NCBI GenBank assembly: GCA_963837485.1 | Contig: CAWINP010000007.1 | Span: 248,001-312,000 of the forward strand | DNA from: Solirubrobacter sp963837485 | GTDB taxonomy: Bacteria; Actinomycetota; Thermoleophilia; Solirubrobacterales; Solirubrobacteraceae | Reading direction: 5' to 3' | DNA: 64,000 nt | Part shown: in pieces, positions 33,894-44,169 of the stretch | Layout of the letters: every line of letters begins with the position of its first letter | How positions within the stretch are numbered: position 1 is the first letter of the stretch | Notes under the pieces: model-generated | Told to the model about the DNA's origin: nothing | Database searches by the model: none | What the model saw: only the letters and a program-made list of their open reading frames with translations | Position numbers and translations under genes: made by a program

Positions 33894-34333
33894 CCGCCCG
33901 CGTCCTCTTCGCGACTCGCCACGAGCCGCAGCAGCCGCATCAGCTGGCGGCGCTCGACGTCGCTCAGCGGCTCGAGCAGCGTCTCCTGCGCGGCGTCGAC
34001 GCGGGCGTCGAGACGCTCGAGCGTCGTCGCTCCGGCGGGCGTCAGCTCGACCACGTTGCGGCGCCGGTCGCGTACGTCCTGCGCCCGGGCGACGAGCCCG
34101 TCGCGCTCGAGCTCGTTCAGCACGGCGTGCAGATCGCTGCGATCGAGCCAGACGCGGCGCCCGAGGTCGGCCTGGCTCGCCGCGCCGTCCTCGGCCAGCG
34201 CCGTCAGCACCGCGAAGTGGTGGCGCCGGTAGCCCTCCTCGCCGAGCGCCTCGTTGACCAGCTTCGCCGCGCGCTGCGCGACCTGGCCGGCGAGCCAGCT
34301 CGGCAACTTCGTCAGACGTCGCGGCGGAGTCAT
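33890..34333 (-). CDS. MarR-family regulator
   Basis: 147 aa winged-helix dimeric regulator: VLTALAEDGAASQADLGRRV (HTH), then LERDGLVARAQDVRDRRRNV, the wing with the conserved D-x-R-R. Starts at ATG 34333. The 65-bp gap to the divergent gene holds three GTTGG-N5-CCAA(C/T) palindromes, so it is very likely autoregulated and controls the NTF2-like gene at 34399. The ligand may be a small phenolic or lipid, as is common in this family, but nothing here identifies it. Converges on modC with a 4-nt overlap. Confidence 0.9.
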   Translation of the reverse strand: MTPPRRLTKLPSWLAGQVAQRAAKLVNEALGEEGYRRHHFAVLTALAEDGAASQADLGRRVWLDRSDLHAVLNELERDGLVARAQDVRDRRRNVVELTPAGATTLERLDARVDAAQETLLEPLSDVERRQLMRLLRLVASREEDAGG

Positions 34334-34348
34334 GGCGGGAGCCTAGAC

Positions 34349-34400
34349 GTTGGTGGCACCAACTGATATCGTTGGACGTCCCAACGTTGGAGATACCAAT
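34349..34400. promoter_or_regulatory. Three tandem MarR operators
   Basis: Three 15-bp palindromes share the form GTTGG-N5-CCAAC: 34349-34363 (perfect, GTTGGTG-G-CACCAAC), 34371-34385, and 34386-34400 (CCAAT on the right arm, running into the ATG at 34399). They fill the gap between divergent marR and the NTF2-like gene. Confidence 0.8.
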
Positions 34401-34770
34401 GACTGATCATCAGCACGTCGTCGACCTGATCTCGCGCCTCGGCCGGTGGCTGGACGACAAGCGCTTCGACGACGCCCGCTCCGTCCTGACCGAGGACGTC
34501 ACCGTGAGCACGCCCGGCGGCCAGGCCGAGGGGATCGAGCGCGTCGCCGCCCAGGCGAGCCGCAACCACCAGGTCCCGACGCAGCACCTGATCACCAACG
34601 TGCTCGTCGACCTCGACGGCGACTCGGCATCCGCGACCGCGAACCTGCTCGTCACGTTCGCCGGCGAGACGGTCGAGCAGCAGGGCGAGCGCTACCGCTT
34701 CGACGCCGCGCGCACCGACGCCGGCTGGCGGTTGCGCCGGATCGAGGTCACGCCGATCTGGCGGGCTTAG
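34399..34770 (+). CDS. NTF2/SnoaL-like protein
   Basis: 123 aa from ATG 34399; a GTG-type upstream start (34372) would begin inside the operators. Cone-shaped alpha+beta barrel pattern: helix HQHVVDLISRLGRWLDDKRF, DDARSVLTEDVTVSTPGG, then strands HLITNVLVDLDGDSASATAN and YRFDAARTDAGWRLRRIEVT, typical of the SnoaL_4 group. Could be a small isomerase/hydratase or a ligand-binding protein. Likely the regulated target of the divergent MarR. Confidence 0.8.
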   Translation: MTDHQHVVDLISRLGRWLDDKRFDDARSVLTEDVTVSTPGGQAEGIERVAAQASRNHQVPTQHLITNVLVDLDGDSASATANLLVTFAGETVEQQGERYRFDAARTDAGWRLRRIEVTPIWRA

Positions 34771-34771
34771 C

Positions 34772-37351
34772 TTAGGCGTTCAGCGCCGGGAACGGCGGCC
34801 GCGCCGCGGGCGGCGCCACGCGCACGCGGGCGTCGATCGCGAGCGCGCCGTCGGGCGAGACGAGGACCGGGTTGCAGTCGAGCTCGGCGATCGCCGGATA
34901 CGCGTCGGCGAGTGCGGCCACGCGGACGATGACGTCGGCGAGCGCGGCGACGTCGCACCGCTCGCGCTCGAGCAGCGCCGCGGTGCGCAGCGCGCGCACC
35001 ATGCCGACCGCCTCCTCCCGGGCGAGCGGCGCGAGGCGGACCTGGATGTCGGCGATCTCCTGCACCGCCTCCCCGCCCGCGGCACAGACGACGACCGGCC
35101 CCAGGCGCTCGTCGGCAAGCACGCCGACCAGGATCTCGACGCCCGGCGAGGCCATCCGCTGAATGAGGTAGCCGTCGAGCGCGTCGAAGCGCTCCGCAAG
35201 CTCTCTCGCCGCGGCCGCCACGTCGGTCACGTTCAGCCGCACCGCGCCCGCGCGCGCCTTGTGGACCAGCCCCGGAACGATCGCCTTCACGGCGACCGGA
35301 CCGTCCCCGAGCTCGCGCGCCGCGGCGACCGGATCGGCCGTCCTGCGCTGCTCCACGAACGGGATGCCGTACGAGCGCAGGAGCGCTTCGGCGACCGCCG
35401 GATCGAGCCACCCGCCGCCGGCGGCGAGCGCCTCGGACAGGATCGCCGCCGCCCCGTCGGCGTCGATCCCCTCGGGAAGCTCGTGCTCCGGCGGCGTCGC
35501 CGAGCGCCAGCGGCCATAGTCGACCGCCCTCCCGAGCGCGCGGGCAGCGCGCTCGGGAGCCGTGAACGCGGGGATCTTGGCCTCCCGCACCACGCGGGGC
35601 ACCGGGCCGGGGGTCATGAAGACCGCGAGCAGCGGCACGTCGAGCGTCGCCGCGGCCAGCGCCGCCGCGGCCTCCTCGGCACGCCCCGCGATGTGCTCCA
35701 CGAAGATCGCGATCACGGCGTCGGCGGCCGCCGCGGCCCGCTCGACGGCGTCACCAAGGCCGCCCGGGGCCATGGCCGCGGGAGCGGCTCCCTCGAGCGG
35801 CTCCGCCTGCGACTCCAGCCGCTCGTCCCCGACGCCGCGCTCGGCTCCCACGACAACGAGCCCCGCGTCCTCGCACGCGTCGGCGCAGACGACCTCCGGC
35901 CCGCGCGCGTTCGCCACGATCGCCACCCGCGGACCCGCGGGGGGCGGCTGCTCGGCGAGCACGGCGGCCGAGTCGAGCAGGTCATCGAGCCCGTCGCAGC
36001 GGATCACGCCCGCGCTCGCGAACATGGCGTCGACCGACGCGTCGACCGCCGCCAGCAGCGCGCCGGTGTGCGACTCCGCGTCGCGCGCCTGCGCCGACAA
36101 CCGCCCCGCCTTGATCACCAGCACCGGCTTCGCGCGCGCCACGCGCCGCGCCACGCGGCCGAACTTGCGCGGGTTGCCGAACGACTCCAGGTACAGCGCC
36201 ACGACCGCGGTCGCCGGGTCCTGCTCCCAGTACTGGAGCACGTCGTTGCCCGACAGGTCGGCCTTGTCGCCGAACGACACGAACGTCGAGAGGCCGATCC
36301 CGCGGCGGACCGCGCCGTCGATCGCGGCCGCCCCGAACGCCCCGCTCTGGGACGCGAACCCCACGTTGCCCGCCGGCACGTCCGCGCGCGCGAACGTCGC
36401 GCTCAGCGCCACCGCCGGGTCCGTGTTCACGACGCCCATGCAGTTCGGCCCGAGCAGCCGCATCCCGCCCGCCCGGCAGACCTCCAGCAGCTCCGCGAGC
36501 AGCGCCTCCCCGAAGCCCGCGGTGATCACGACGAGCGCGGCCACGCCGGCGGCCGCGCAGTCGCGCGCCACCGAAGGCACAAGCGGAGCCGGCACGGCGA
36601 CGATCGCGAGCTCGACCGTGCCCGGGACCTCGGTCACCGACGCCAGCGCCCGCCGCGAGCCGACGAAGTCCACGTTCGGATTGACCGGATATAGCTCGCC
36701 GCGGAAGCCGGCGTCCAGCGCGTGGCGGTACGTCGCGCCGCCGAATGAGTCCGCCCGCCGCGAGGCGCCGATCACCGCCACCGAGCGCGGGCGCAGCACG
36801 CGCTCGACCGCCGCGACCGCCGCGACCCGGTCGCGATCCTCGAAGCGCAGCCGGCCCTCCTCCCCCAGCTCGGTCGGGAAGTCGACCTCGATCCCGTCCA
36901 CCGACGCATGCACCTGCACGGGGAACCCCGACTCCCGGAACACGCTGATCATGCGCCGGTTCTCCGGCAGCACGGTCGCCGTGAACTCGACGATCCCGCG
37001 CGCGGAGGCGACCTCGGCGAGATGGGCGAGCAGCACCGTGGCGAGCCCTCGCCCCTGCATCTCGTCGGCCACCGCGAAGGCGACCTCCGCGCGCCCCGGG
37101 CGCTCGATCTCGTAGACCGCGTGCGCGACCACCCGCTCCTGCTCGCCGGCCGTGACGATCAGCCCGTACCCGCCGGGATCGGCGGCCCGTTGCGCGGCCC
37201 GGCCGAGGTCGATGCCGAGCGAGAAGAAGCGAAGCCAGCGCGAGTCCTGCGACAGCGCGTCGAGGAACTCGCGCAGCGCCGGCTCGTCACTGGGCTCGAC
37301 CGGCCGCACGCGTGCGGTGGAGCCGTCGCGCAGCGCGATGTGCACGTCCAT
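34772..37351 (-). CDS. GNAT-NDP-forming acyl-CoA synthetase fusion (Pat-type)
   Basis: 859 aa from ATG 37351 (upstream open frame is antisense to the divergent gene). Residues about 1-160: GNAT domain, with AFAVADEMQGRGLATVLLAH as the acetyl-CoA site. Residues about 180-620: CoA-binding and succinyl-CoA-ligase-like domains (SVAVIGASRRADSFGG, PVNPN, GLGPNCMG-like RLLGPNCMGVVNT, ASQSGAFGAA, ESHTGALLA). Residues about 640-859: ATP-grasp (GPVAVKAIVPGLVHKARAGA, ELDCNPVLV). The N-terminal GNAT order resembles actinobacterial PatA lysine acetyltransferases that control acyl-CoA synthetases. The synthetase half may be only regulatory. Confidence 0.88.
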   Translation of the reverse strand: MDVHIALRDGSTARVRPVEPSDEPALREFLDALSQDSRWLRFFSLGIDLGRAAQRAADPGGYGLIVTAGEQERVVAHAVYEIERPGRAEVAFAVADEMQGRGLATVLLAHLAEVASARGIVEFTATVLPENRRMISVFRESGFPVQVHASVDGIEVDFPTELGEEGRLRFEDRDRVAAVAAVERVLRPRSVAVIGASRRADSFGGATYRHALDAGFRGELYPVNPNVDFVGSRRALASVTEVPGTVELAIVAVPAPLVPSVARDCAAAGVAALVVITAGFGEALLAELLEVCRAGGMRLLGPNCMGVVNTDPAVALSATFARADVPAGNVGFASQSGAFGAAAIDGAVRRGIGLSTFVSFGDKADLSGNDVLQYWEQDPATAVVALYLESFGNPRKFGRVARRVARAKPVLVIKAGRLSAQARDAESHTGALLAAVDASVDAMFASAGVIRCDGLDDLLDSAAVLAEQPPPAGPRVAIVANARGPEVVCADACEDAGLVVVGAERGVGDERLESQAEPLEGAAPAAMAPGGLGDAVERAAAAADAVIAIFVEHIAGRAEEAAAALAAATLDVPLLAVFMTPGPVPRVVREAKIPAFTAPERAARALGRAVDYGRWRSATPPEHELPEGIDADGAAAILSEALAAGGGWLDPAVAEALLRSYGIPFVEQRRTADPVAAARELGDGPVAVKAIVPGLVHKARAGAVRLNVTDVAAAARELAERFDALDGYLIQRMASPGVEILVGVLADERLGPVVVCAAGGEAVQEIADIQVRLAPLAREEAVGMVRALRTAALLERERCDVAALADVIVRVAALADAYPAIAELDCNPVLVSPDGALAIDARVRVAPPAARPPFPALNA

Positions 37352-37375
37352 TCCTGCGAAGGGTAGGGTCGCGCG

Positions 37376-38755
37376 ATGCGCAACATCATCCGCCGGCTGC
37401 AGGGCAAGCCCGTCCAGCTGTCGCCCAAGCAGGAGGAGAAGATGCGCAGGGCCTATGAACGGGCGGGAATGGACCCGGACGCGCCCGCTCCGTCGGTGCG
37501 CGACGCGTGGCGCCAGTCGCTCAACGTGGCGCGCGAGGGGATCTCGCAATCGGTCGAGCAGGCGCGCGAGTCGATCGGCGAGATGTTCGACGACCGCTCC
37601 TCCGTGCTCGACCCCGGCGGCGTCGACCTCAACCGCCCGCGGGCCGAGCTCGAGACCGGCCGGGAGGAGCACGCGGCGCAGGAGCGGGCGGCCCGCGACG
37701 CCGCGCGGGCCCCGTACCGCGCCGGCGACGCCCCCGCGTTCACGCGCTTCACCACGACCGGCAACGCGCAGCTCCAGGACGTCCCCACGCAGCTGCGGAC
37801 GCTCGACCCCGCCGACGTCTACGGCGTCTACCGCGTGCCCGACCGCCTGGGCCGCCCGCGCAGCGGCGGCGAGGGCAAGGCGAAGGTCGAGTGGGAGATC
37901 GCCCATCGCCCGAGCCCGCGCGCGGCCGCGCTGACGGTCCACACGAGCGCGTTCCCGCGCGATGCCCACATCGCCGCCCGCCGGCCCGGTGAGCCGTCGG
38001 TGCTCGACGAGGACGTCGCGGGCGAGCTCGCGCGCCGCGCACGCTTGAGCCCTGAGGACAGCTACGGCCTGACGCGCCTGCTGCAGATCCGCGGCGTCGA
38101 CTTCGGCGACGGCGCGAGCTGGAGCGCCGAGATCGAGGGCGTGCTGCTGTTCACGCGCGCGAACCTGGAGGAACCGCTGCGGGCCATGGCCGCCGAGGCG
38201 CCGCTGGCGCGGCTGGACTCGGCGTTGCACCTCGAGATCCTCGACTGGGAGGCGGTCGCCGCTTACAACGCCCCGTTTCGGTGGGGCGAAGCGCGCGTAC
38301 CGGCGCCCCTCCCCCACCTGCCCACGGACGCGCACGAGCTGCTGACCGCGTACGTCGAGGTCGTCGGGCTGCGGCCCGAGGACTGCTACGGCGTGCAGCT
38401 CACCCGCAGCGCCGAGGGCGTCGTGGCGGACCTGTCGCTCGCGACCTTCCGGCAGAGCTTCAACGCGGACAAGTCGCGCTTCCGCGCGACCGAGCACGTC
38501 GTGCTCGCCTACCGCGACTCCGAGGCGCTCCGCGAAGGACGCGGGCGCTGGGCCGCCTATCAGGCCGAGGTGCTGCGCGCCCGGCTGGACCACCTCAGCG
38601 GCGTCCGCCCGCCGATCGCCGCGCTCAACCCGCGCCCCTCGTTCCTGAGCGAGCTGTTCGACTTCGTCAACCCGCTCGACCCGATGCAGATGTTCCCGAC
38701 GACCGTCGGCCGGCTCGAGAAGCGCAGCCTAGGGCCGTATTGCGGCGTCGAGTAG
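37376..38755 (+). CDS. Unknown protein with repeated LxPxDxYG motif
   Basis: 459 aa from ATG 37376, 24 bp from the divergent Pat-like gene. The N-terminal 100 residues are charged and helical (SPKQEEKMRRAYERAG). The rest carries three units that begin LDPADVYGVYRV (about 142), LSPEDSYGLTRLLQIRG (about 222) and LRPEDCYGVQLTRS (about 338), each followed by beta strands, suggesting an internal triplication. No signal peptide, membrane segment or known catalytic motif. It is followed by a convergent gene that overlaps its end by 27 nt. I do not recognise the family. Confidence 0.7.
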   Translation: MRNIIRRLQGKPVQLSPKQEEKMRRAYERAGMDPDAPAPSVRDAWRQSLNVAREGISQSVEQARESIGEMFDDRSSVLDPGGVDLNRPRAELETGREEHAAQERAARDAARAPYRAGDAPAFTRFTTTGNAQLQDVPTQLRTLDPADVYGVYRVPDRLGRPRSGGEGKAKVEWEIAHRPSPRAAALTVHTSAFPRDAHIAARRPGEPSVLDEDVAGELARRARLSPEDSYGLTRLLQIRGVDFGDGASWSAEIEGVLLFTRANLEEPLRAMAAEAPLARLDSALHLEILDWEAVAAYNAPFRWGEARVPAPLPHLPTDAHELLTAYVEVVGLRPEDCYGVQLTRSAEGVVADLSLATFRQSFNADKSRFRATEHVVLAYRDSEALREGRGRWAAYQAEVLRARLDHLSGVRPPIAALNPRPSFLSELFDFVNPLDPMQMFPTTVGRLEKRSLGPYCGVE

Positions 38756-39730
38756 GGCGTCGCCGGCGAAGCGCACGGGGTCGCCGGCCGGCAGGCCGGT
38801 CTGCGACGACGCCGCGTCGATCGCCGCGCGAGCCTCGCGATCGCCGAGCCCGCGGGTGTTCAGGGCGATAGCCGCCACCCGCGCCGGCCGCACCCACGCG
38901 GCCGCCTCCTCCGCGCGCGCGACGAGCTCGGGCAGCGGAGGAATCGCCAGCCACGGGTAGTCGTCGTTGCGGGTCGAGCCCGCGCGGTGGCAGAGGATCA
39001 GGGCGTCCGGCATGCAGCCGTGCAGCAGGCCGAGCGTGACGCCCGAGTACGCGGGATGCCCGAGCGCGCCCTGGCCCTCGACGAACAGCAGCTCCGCGCC
39101 GCGCGCGGCGCCCTCCTGCACCAGGCGGGCGGCGGCGCCGTTGACGAAGTCCGAGATCACGTGGTCGACGGCGATCCCCCAGCCGGAGATCGCGATCCCG
39201 GTCTGGCCGGTGGCCACGAACGCGCTCCGCAGACCGCGGGCGCGCGCGAGCGCGTCCAGCTCCAGCGTGACCGACATCTTCCCGATCGCGCAGTCGGAGC
39301 CGACGGTGTGCACGACGCGCACGTCCGGCCGCTCGCCGGTGGGGACCGACAGCCCGGGCGGCGCCGCGCGCAGGTCGCGCACGTTGGCTCCGGCGAAGTC
39401 CGGATCGTCGGCGAGCACCGTGTGCAGCCCGGCTTCGAGGCTCATCCCGAGCCCGACCGCCTCCAGCAGCGCCGCGCGCCATTCCGGAGCCAGCGCGCCG
39501 CCCATCGGCGCGACGCCGACCACCAGCGTGTCCGCCTCGCGCGCCTCCGCGATCGACGCCACGATCGGCACCGGCCGGCGCACGTACGGCACGACCTCGT
39601 CGGCGACCCGCCCCGCGTACTTCGAATCGACCACCGCGACGACCTCGCGCGTCCCGTAGCGCAGGATCCCGTGCGCCGTCTTGGCGTTGGGCGTGTCGAA
39701 CAGGCCGCCCGTGAACAGCGCGAGCTTCAC
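38729..39730 (-). CDS. dgcN: DUF1611 protein, probable D-glutamate N-acetyltransferase
   Basis: 333 aa from GTG 39730 (GTGA overlap with the epimerase gene). DUF1611 signatures: GVAPMGGALAPEWRAALLEA, GLHTVLADDP, P-loop-like VGSDCAIGKMSVTLELD, FVATGQTGIAISGWG, LFVEGQGALGHPAYSGV and ILCHRAGSTRN. The family includes DgcN, which N-acetylates D-glutamate, paired with the racemase DgcA in D-amino-acid use. The same gene pair in a coupled operon here supports that role. The start of the assigned domain (MKLALFTGGLFDTPNAKTAHG, split: MKLALFTGG / NAKTAHG) is typical. Overlaps the convergent gene by 27 nt. Confidence 0.82.
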   Translation of the reverse strand: MKLALFTGGLFDTPNAKTAHGILRYGTREVVAVVDSKYAGRVADEVVPYVRRPVPIVASIAEAREADTLVVGVAPMGGALAPEWRAALLEAVGLGMSLEAGLHTVLADDPDFAGANVRDLRAAPPGLSVPTGERPDVRVVHTVGSDCAIGKMSVTLELDALARARGLRSAFVATGQTGIAISGWGIAVDHVISDFVNGAAARLVQEGAARGAELLFVEGQGALGHPAYSGVTLGLLHGCMPDALILCHRAGSTRNDDYPWLAIPPLPELVARAEEAAAWVRPARVAAIALNTRGLGDREARAAIDAASSQTGLPAGDPVRFAGDALLDAAIRP

Positions 39731-40731
39731 TGCACGCCGAGCCCGGGCCCGTCGGAGAGCACGAGCCGGCCGTCCTGGAGGCCCAGGCCGGAGTACGGCT
39801 TCGACGAGATCAGCAGGTGGCCGTCGAGATCGATGTAGTCGGCCAGCGAGCCGAGCTGCGCGGCCTGCGCGATCCCCAGCTCGGACTCGATCATGCACCC
39901 GAGCATCACGCGCAGCCGGAGCGCTCGCGCGGCGTGGATCATCCGCAGCGCCTCGCGGATGCCGCCGCACTTGGACAGCTTGATCACGATCCCGTCGGCG
40001 TAGGCGGCGATGCCGGCCACCGAGGCCAGGTCGCGGCAGCCCTCGTCGATCAGCACGGGCAGCCGCGGGCGCAGCGCGCGGTAGGCGTGGAAGGCCGCCA
40101 GATCGCCGGCCGGGAACGGCTGCTCGACGAACTCGACGCCGAGCTCGATCAGCTCCGGCGTCAACTCGCGCGCGGTGTCGAGGTCCCAGCCCTCGTTGCC
40201 GTCGATCCGGATGCGCGCCGCCGACTGCGCCCGCACGGCCCGCAGCCGCTCGAGGTCGCCGGGCCCGCCGACCTTGACCTTCAGGACCTCGAAGCCGGTC
40301 GCCCGCCGCGCGCGGTCCGCGGTGCCCTCGACGGTGTCGATCCCGATCGTGTACGACGTGGGCGGCGTCAGCTTCGACGTCCCGAGCAGGTGCCGCAGCG
40401 GCTCGCCGACCCGCCGCCCGAGCCAGTCGTGCAGCGCGCCGTCGAGCGCCATCTTCGCGCCCTGCGGGCCGTCCCATTCGCCGATCCGCGCCGACACGCG
40501 CTCGAGCTCGAACAGGTCGCCGCCGAGCAGCGCCTCACCCTCGGCCTCCAGCGCGTCGCGGATGCCCTCGGCGGTCTCGCCCCAGTAGTCGACCGGGGCT
40601 CCCTCGCCTCGCGCGAGCACCCCGTCGCGCTCGACCTCGACCGCGACCACGGTCTCCTCGTCCGCCGCCCCGCGGGCGATCTGAAACGTCTCGCGCAGCG
40701 CGAGCACGTGCGTCGAGGCGCTCAGCCTCAA
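39727..40731 (-). CDS. dgcA: Enolase-superfamily dipeptide epimerase / N-acyl-glutamate racemase
   Basis: 334 aa from TTG 40731, set by a TTGA overlap with the small membrane-protein gene. Muconate-lactonizing-type barrel: catalytic KVKVGG (K-x-K), metal ligands RIDGNEGW (D), VEQPFP (E), LIDEGC (D), and KLSKCGG (acid/base K). The N-terminal capping domain starts LSASTHVLALRETFQIARG. It belongs to the L-Ala-D/L-Glu epimerase group; next to DUF1611 it more probably racemises N-acetyl-D-glutamate. A murein-peptide epimerase role remains possible. Confidence 0.88.
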   Translation of the reverse strand: MRLSASTHVLALRETFQIARGAADEETVVAVEVERDGVLARGEGAPVDYWGETAEGIRDALEAEGEALLGGDLFELERVSARIGEWDGPQGAKMALDGALHDWLGRRVGEPLRHLLGTSKLTPPTSYTIGIDTVEGTADRARRATGFEVLKVKVGGPGDLERLRAVRAQSAARIRIDGNEGWDLDTARELTPELIELGVEFVEQPFPAGDLAAFHAYRALRPRLPVLIDEGCRDLASVAGIAAYADGIVIKLSKCGGIREALRMIHAARALRLRVMLGCMIESELGIAQAAQLGSLADYIDLDGHLLISSKPYSGLGLQDGRLVLSDGPGLGVQ

Positions 40732-41003
40732 CCGCGGCTGCGGCGGAAGCGGTCGCTCCCGGCCCACGAGCTGAGGTCGATCAGGAACGCGAAGCCGACG
40801 AGGAACCAGTCGAAGCCTTCGACGGAGCGACCGGAGTGCCAGGTGATGGTGTACATCAGCGTCGTCCACGGCAGCACGAAGAAGCCGAGCAACGGGATAA
40901 ACCAGCTGTCGAACGAGCGGCTCAGCCAGTCGCTGAAGATGGCGATCAGGATGATCGCGAGGCGGGGCGAGAAGATTGCGATCAGGACGATCAGGCAGGG
41001 CAC
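40728..41003 (-). CDS. Small membrane protein
   Basis: 91 aa from GTG 41003 (MPCLIVLIAIFSPRLAIIL). Three hydrophobic segments are visible (LIVLIAIFSPRLAIILIAIF; WFIPLLGFFVLPWTTLMYTI, with GRSVEGFDWF between; FLVGFAFLIDLSSW), ending in a basic tail. Resembles small two- to three-helix actinobacterial membrane proteins of unknown function. It overlaps the epimerase gene by 4 nt (TTGA), so it is translationally coupled, and its promoter region faces the marR gene at 41070. Confidence 0.65.
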   Translation of the reverse strand: MPCLIVLIAIFSPRLAIILIAIFSDWLSRSFDSWFIPLLGFFVLPWTTLMYTITWHSGRSVEGFDWFLVGFAFLIDLSSWAGSDRFRRSRG

Positions 41004-41538
41004 GAGCCGTATCGTCTCACCTTCGGGCGGTGTGTGGGTCCGCGCCGTGTGACAGATTGGCCGCAAATCATGCCCGATCTGCCGTTCGACCCGATCGCCG
41101 AGGCGCGCCGCCAGTGGGAGGAACGCTGGGGCGGAGAGCCCGGCCCCTCGATGAGCGCGGTGACCTCGATCATGCGCGTGCAGCAGATCCTGCTCGCGCG
41201 CCTGAACGCCGTGCTCAAGCCGTTCGGCCTCACGTTCCCGCGCTACGAGGCGCTGATGCTCCTGTACTTCAGCCGCCGCGGCTCGCTCCCGCTCGGGAAG
41301 ATGGGCGTGCGCCTGCAGGTCCACCGCACGAGCGTGACCAACATCGTCGACCAGCTCGAGCGCTCCGGGCTCGTCCGCCGCGAGCCGCATCCCACCGACC
41401 GGCGCACGACCCTCGCCGAGATCACCGACCGCGGGCGCGAGACCGCCGAGCAGGCGACCCGGGCGCTGAACGAGTTCGCGTTCGGCATGCGTCCGCTGCC
41501 CGACGCCGAGCTTGAGCATCTCTCCCGGATCCTCAGAG

Positions 41539-43245
<1,707 letters not shown>

Positions 43246-43341
43246 GGCGAGCAGCCCCTCCGCCCGGGCGGGATCCCTCTCATCCGACCTTAGGCCACTG
43301 GTTCTCGATTGGCCCCGGACCGTGTGAGTACGGTCAGGGGT

Positions 43342-44133
43342 GTGCGCATCCGCGTGATCGACGCGTTCACGGAGCGGCCGTTCGCGGGCAACCCCGCCGG
43401 CGTCTGCCTGCTTTCCGAGTTCCCCGACGACGCCTGGATGCAGAGCGTCGCGGCGGAGATGAAGCACTCGGAGACCGCGTTCGCCCACCCGCGCGAGGAC
43501 GGCGACTGGGCGCTGCGCTGGTTCACGCCCAAGGTCGAGGTGCGGCTGTGCGGCCACGCGACGCTCGCGACGGTGCACGCGCTGCACGCGGACGGGTTGA
43601 TCGCCGACCACGTGCGCTTCCACTGCCTCAGCGGCGTGCTGACCGCGCAGGTCGGTGAGGAGATCACGCTCGACTTCCCAGCCGCGCCGCACGAGGCGAT
43701 CGCCGCGCCCGCCGGCCTGAACGAGGCGCTCGGCGCCGCGCCGGAGGCGTGCTACGGCACCGGTGCCCTCAATGACCTGCTGACCGTGTTCGCCGAGGAG
43801 GCCCAGGTCCGCGCGCTGCGGCCCGACTTCGCCGCGGTCGCTCGCCTCGATGGCTTCCGCGCGGTCATCGCGACGGCGCCGGGAGCGGAGTTCGACTACG
43901 TCTCGCGCTTCTTCGCTCCCCGCGTCGGCATCGACGAGGACCCGGTGACCGGCGGCGCGCATACCGCGCTGGCGCCGTACTGGGCCGCGCGGCTCGGGCG
44001 CGACCCGCTGGTCGGCTTCCAGGCGAGCCAGCGCGGCGGGGTCGTCGGCACGAGCGTCCACGGCGACCGGGTGCGCCTGCGCGGCCGCGCGGTCACCGTC
44101 CTCGACGGCACGCTCACTGTCAACTCACCCTGA
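43342..44133 (+). CDS. PhzF-family isomerase-like protein
   Basis: 263 aa from GTG 43342 (MRIRVIDAF...); GTG 43324 is an alternative and neither has a good ribosome site. PhzF/DAPF-like two-lobed fold with RPFAGNPAGVC near the N-terminus, MKHSETAFAHP (catalytic-Glu region), LCGHATLATVHAL, and the C-terminal GIDEDPVTGGAHTAL. Members isomerise small metabolites (trans-2,3-dihydro-3-hydroxyanthranilate in phenazine synthesis), but there are no phenazine genes here; most orphan members have unknown substrates. Confidence 0.88.
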   Translation: MRIRVIDAFTERPFAGNPAGVCLLSEFPDDAWMQSVAAEMKHSETAFAHPREDGDWALRWFTPKVEVRLCGHATLATVHALHADGLIADHVRFHCLSGVLTAQVGEEITLDFPAAPHEAIAAPAGLNEALGAAPEACYGTGALNDLLTVFAEEAQVRALRPDFAAVARLDGFRAVIATAPGAEFDYVSRFFAPRVGIDEDPVTGGAHTALAPYWAARLGRDPLVGFQASQRGGVVGTSVHGDRVRLRGRAVTVLDGTLTVNSP

Positions 44134-44169
44134 CGGGACCCGCCAGGCCGCCCTGTAGCATCCCGCTGG

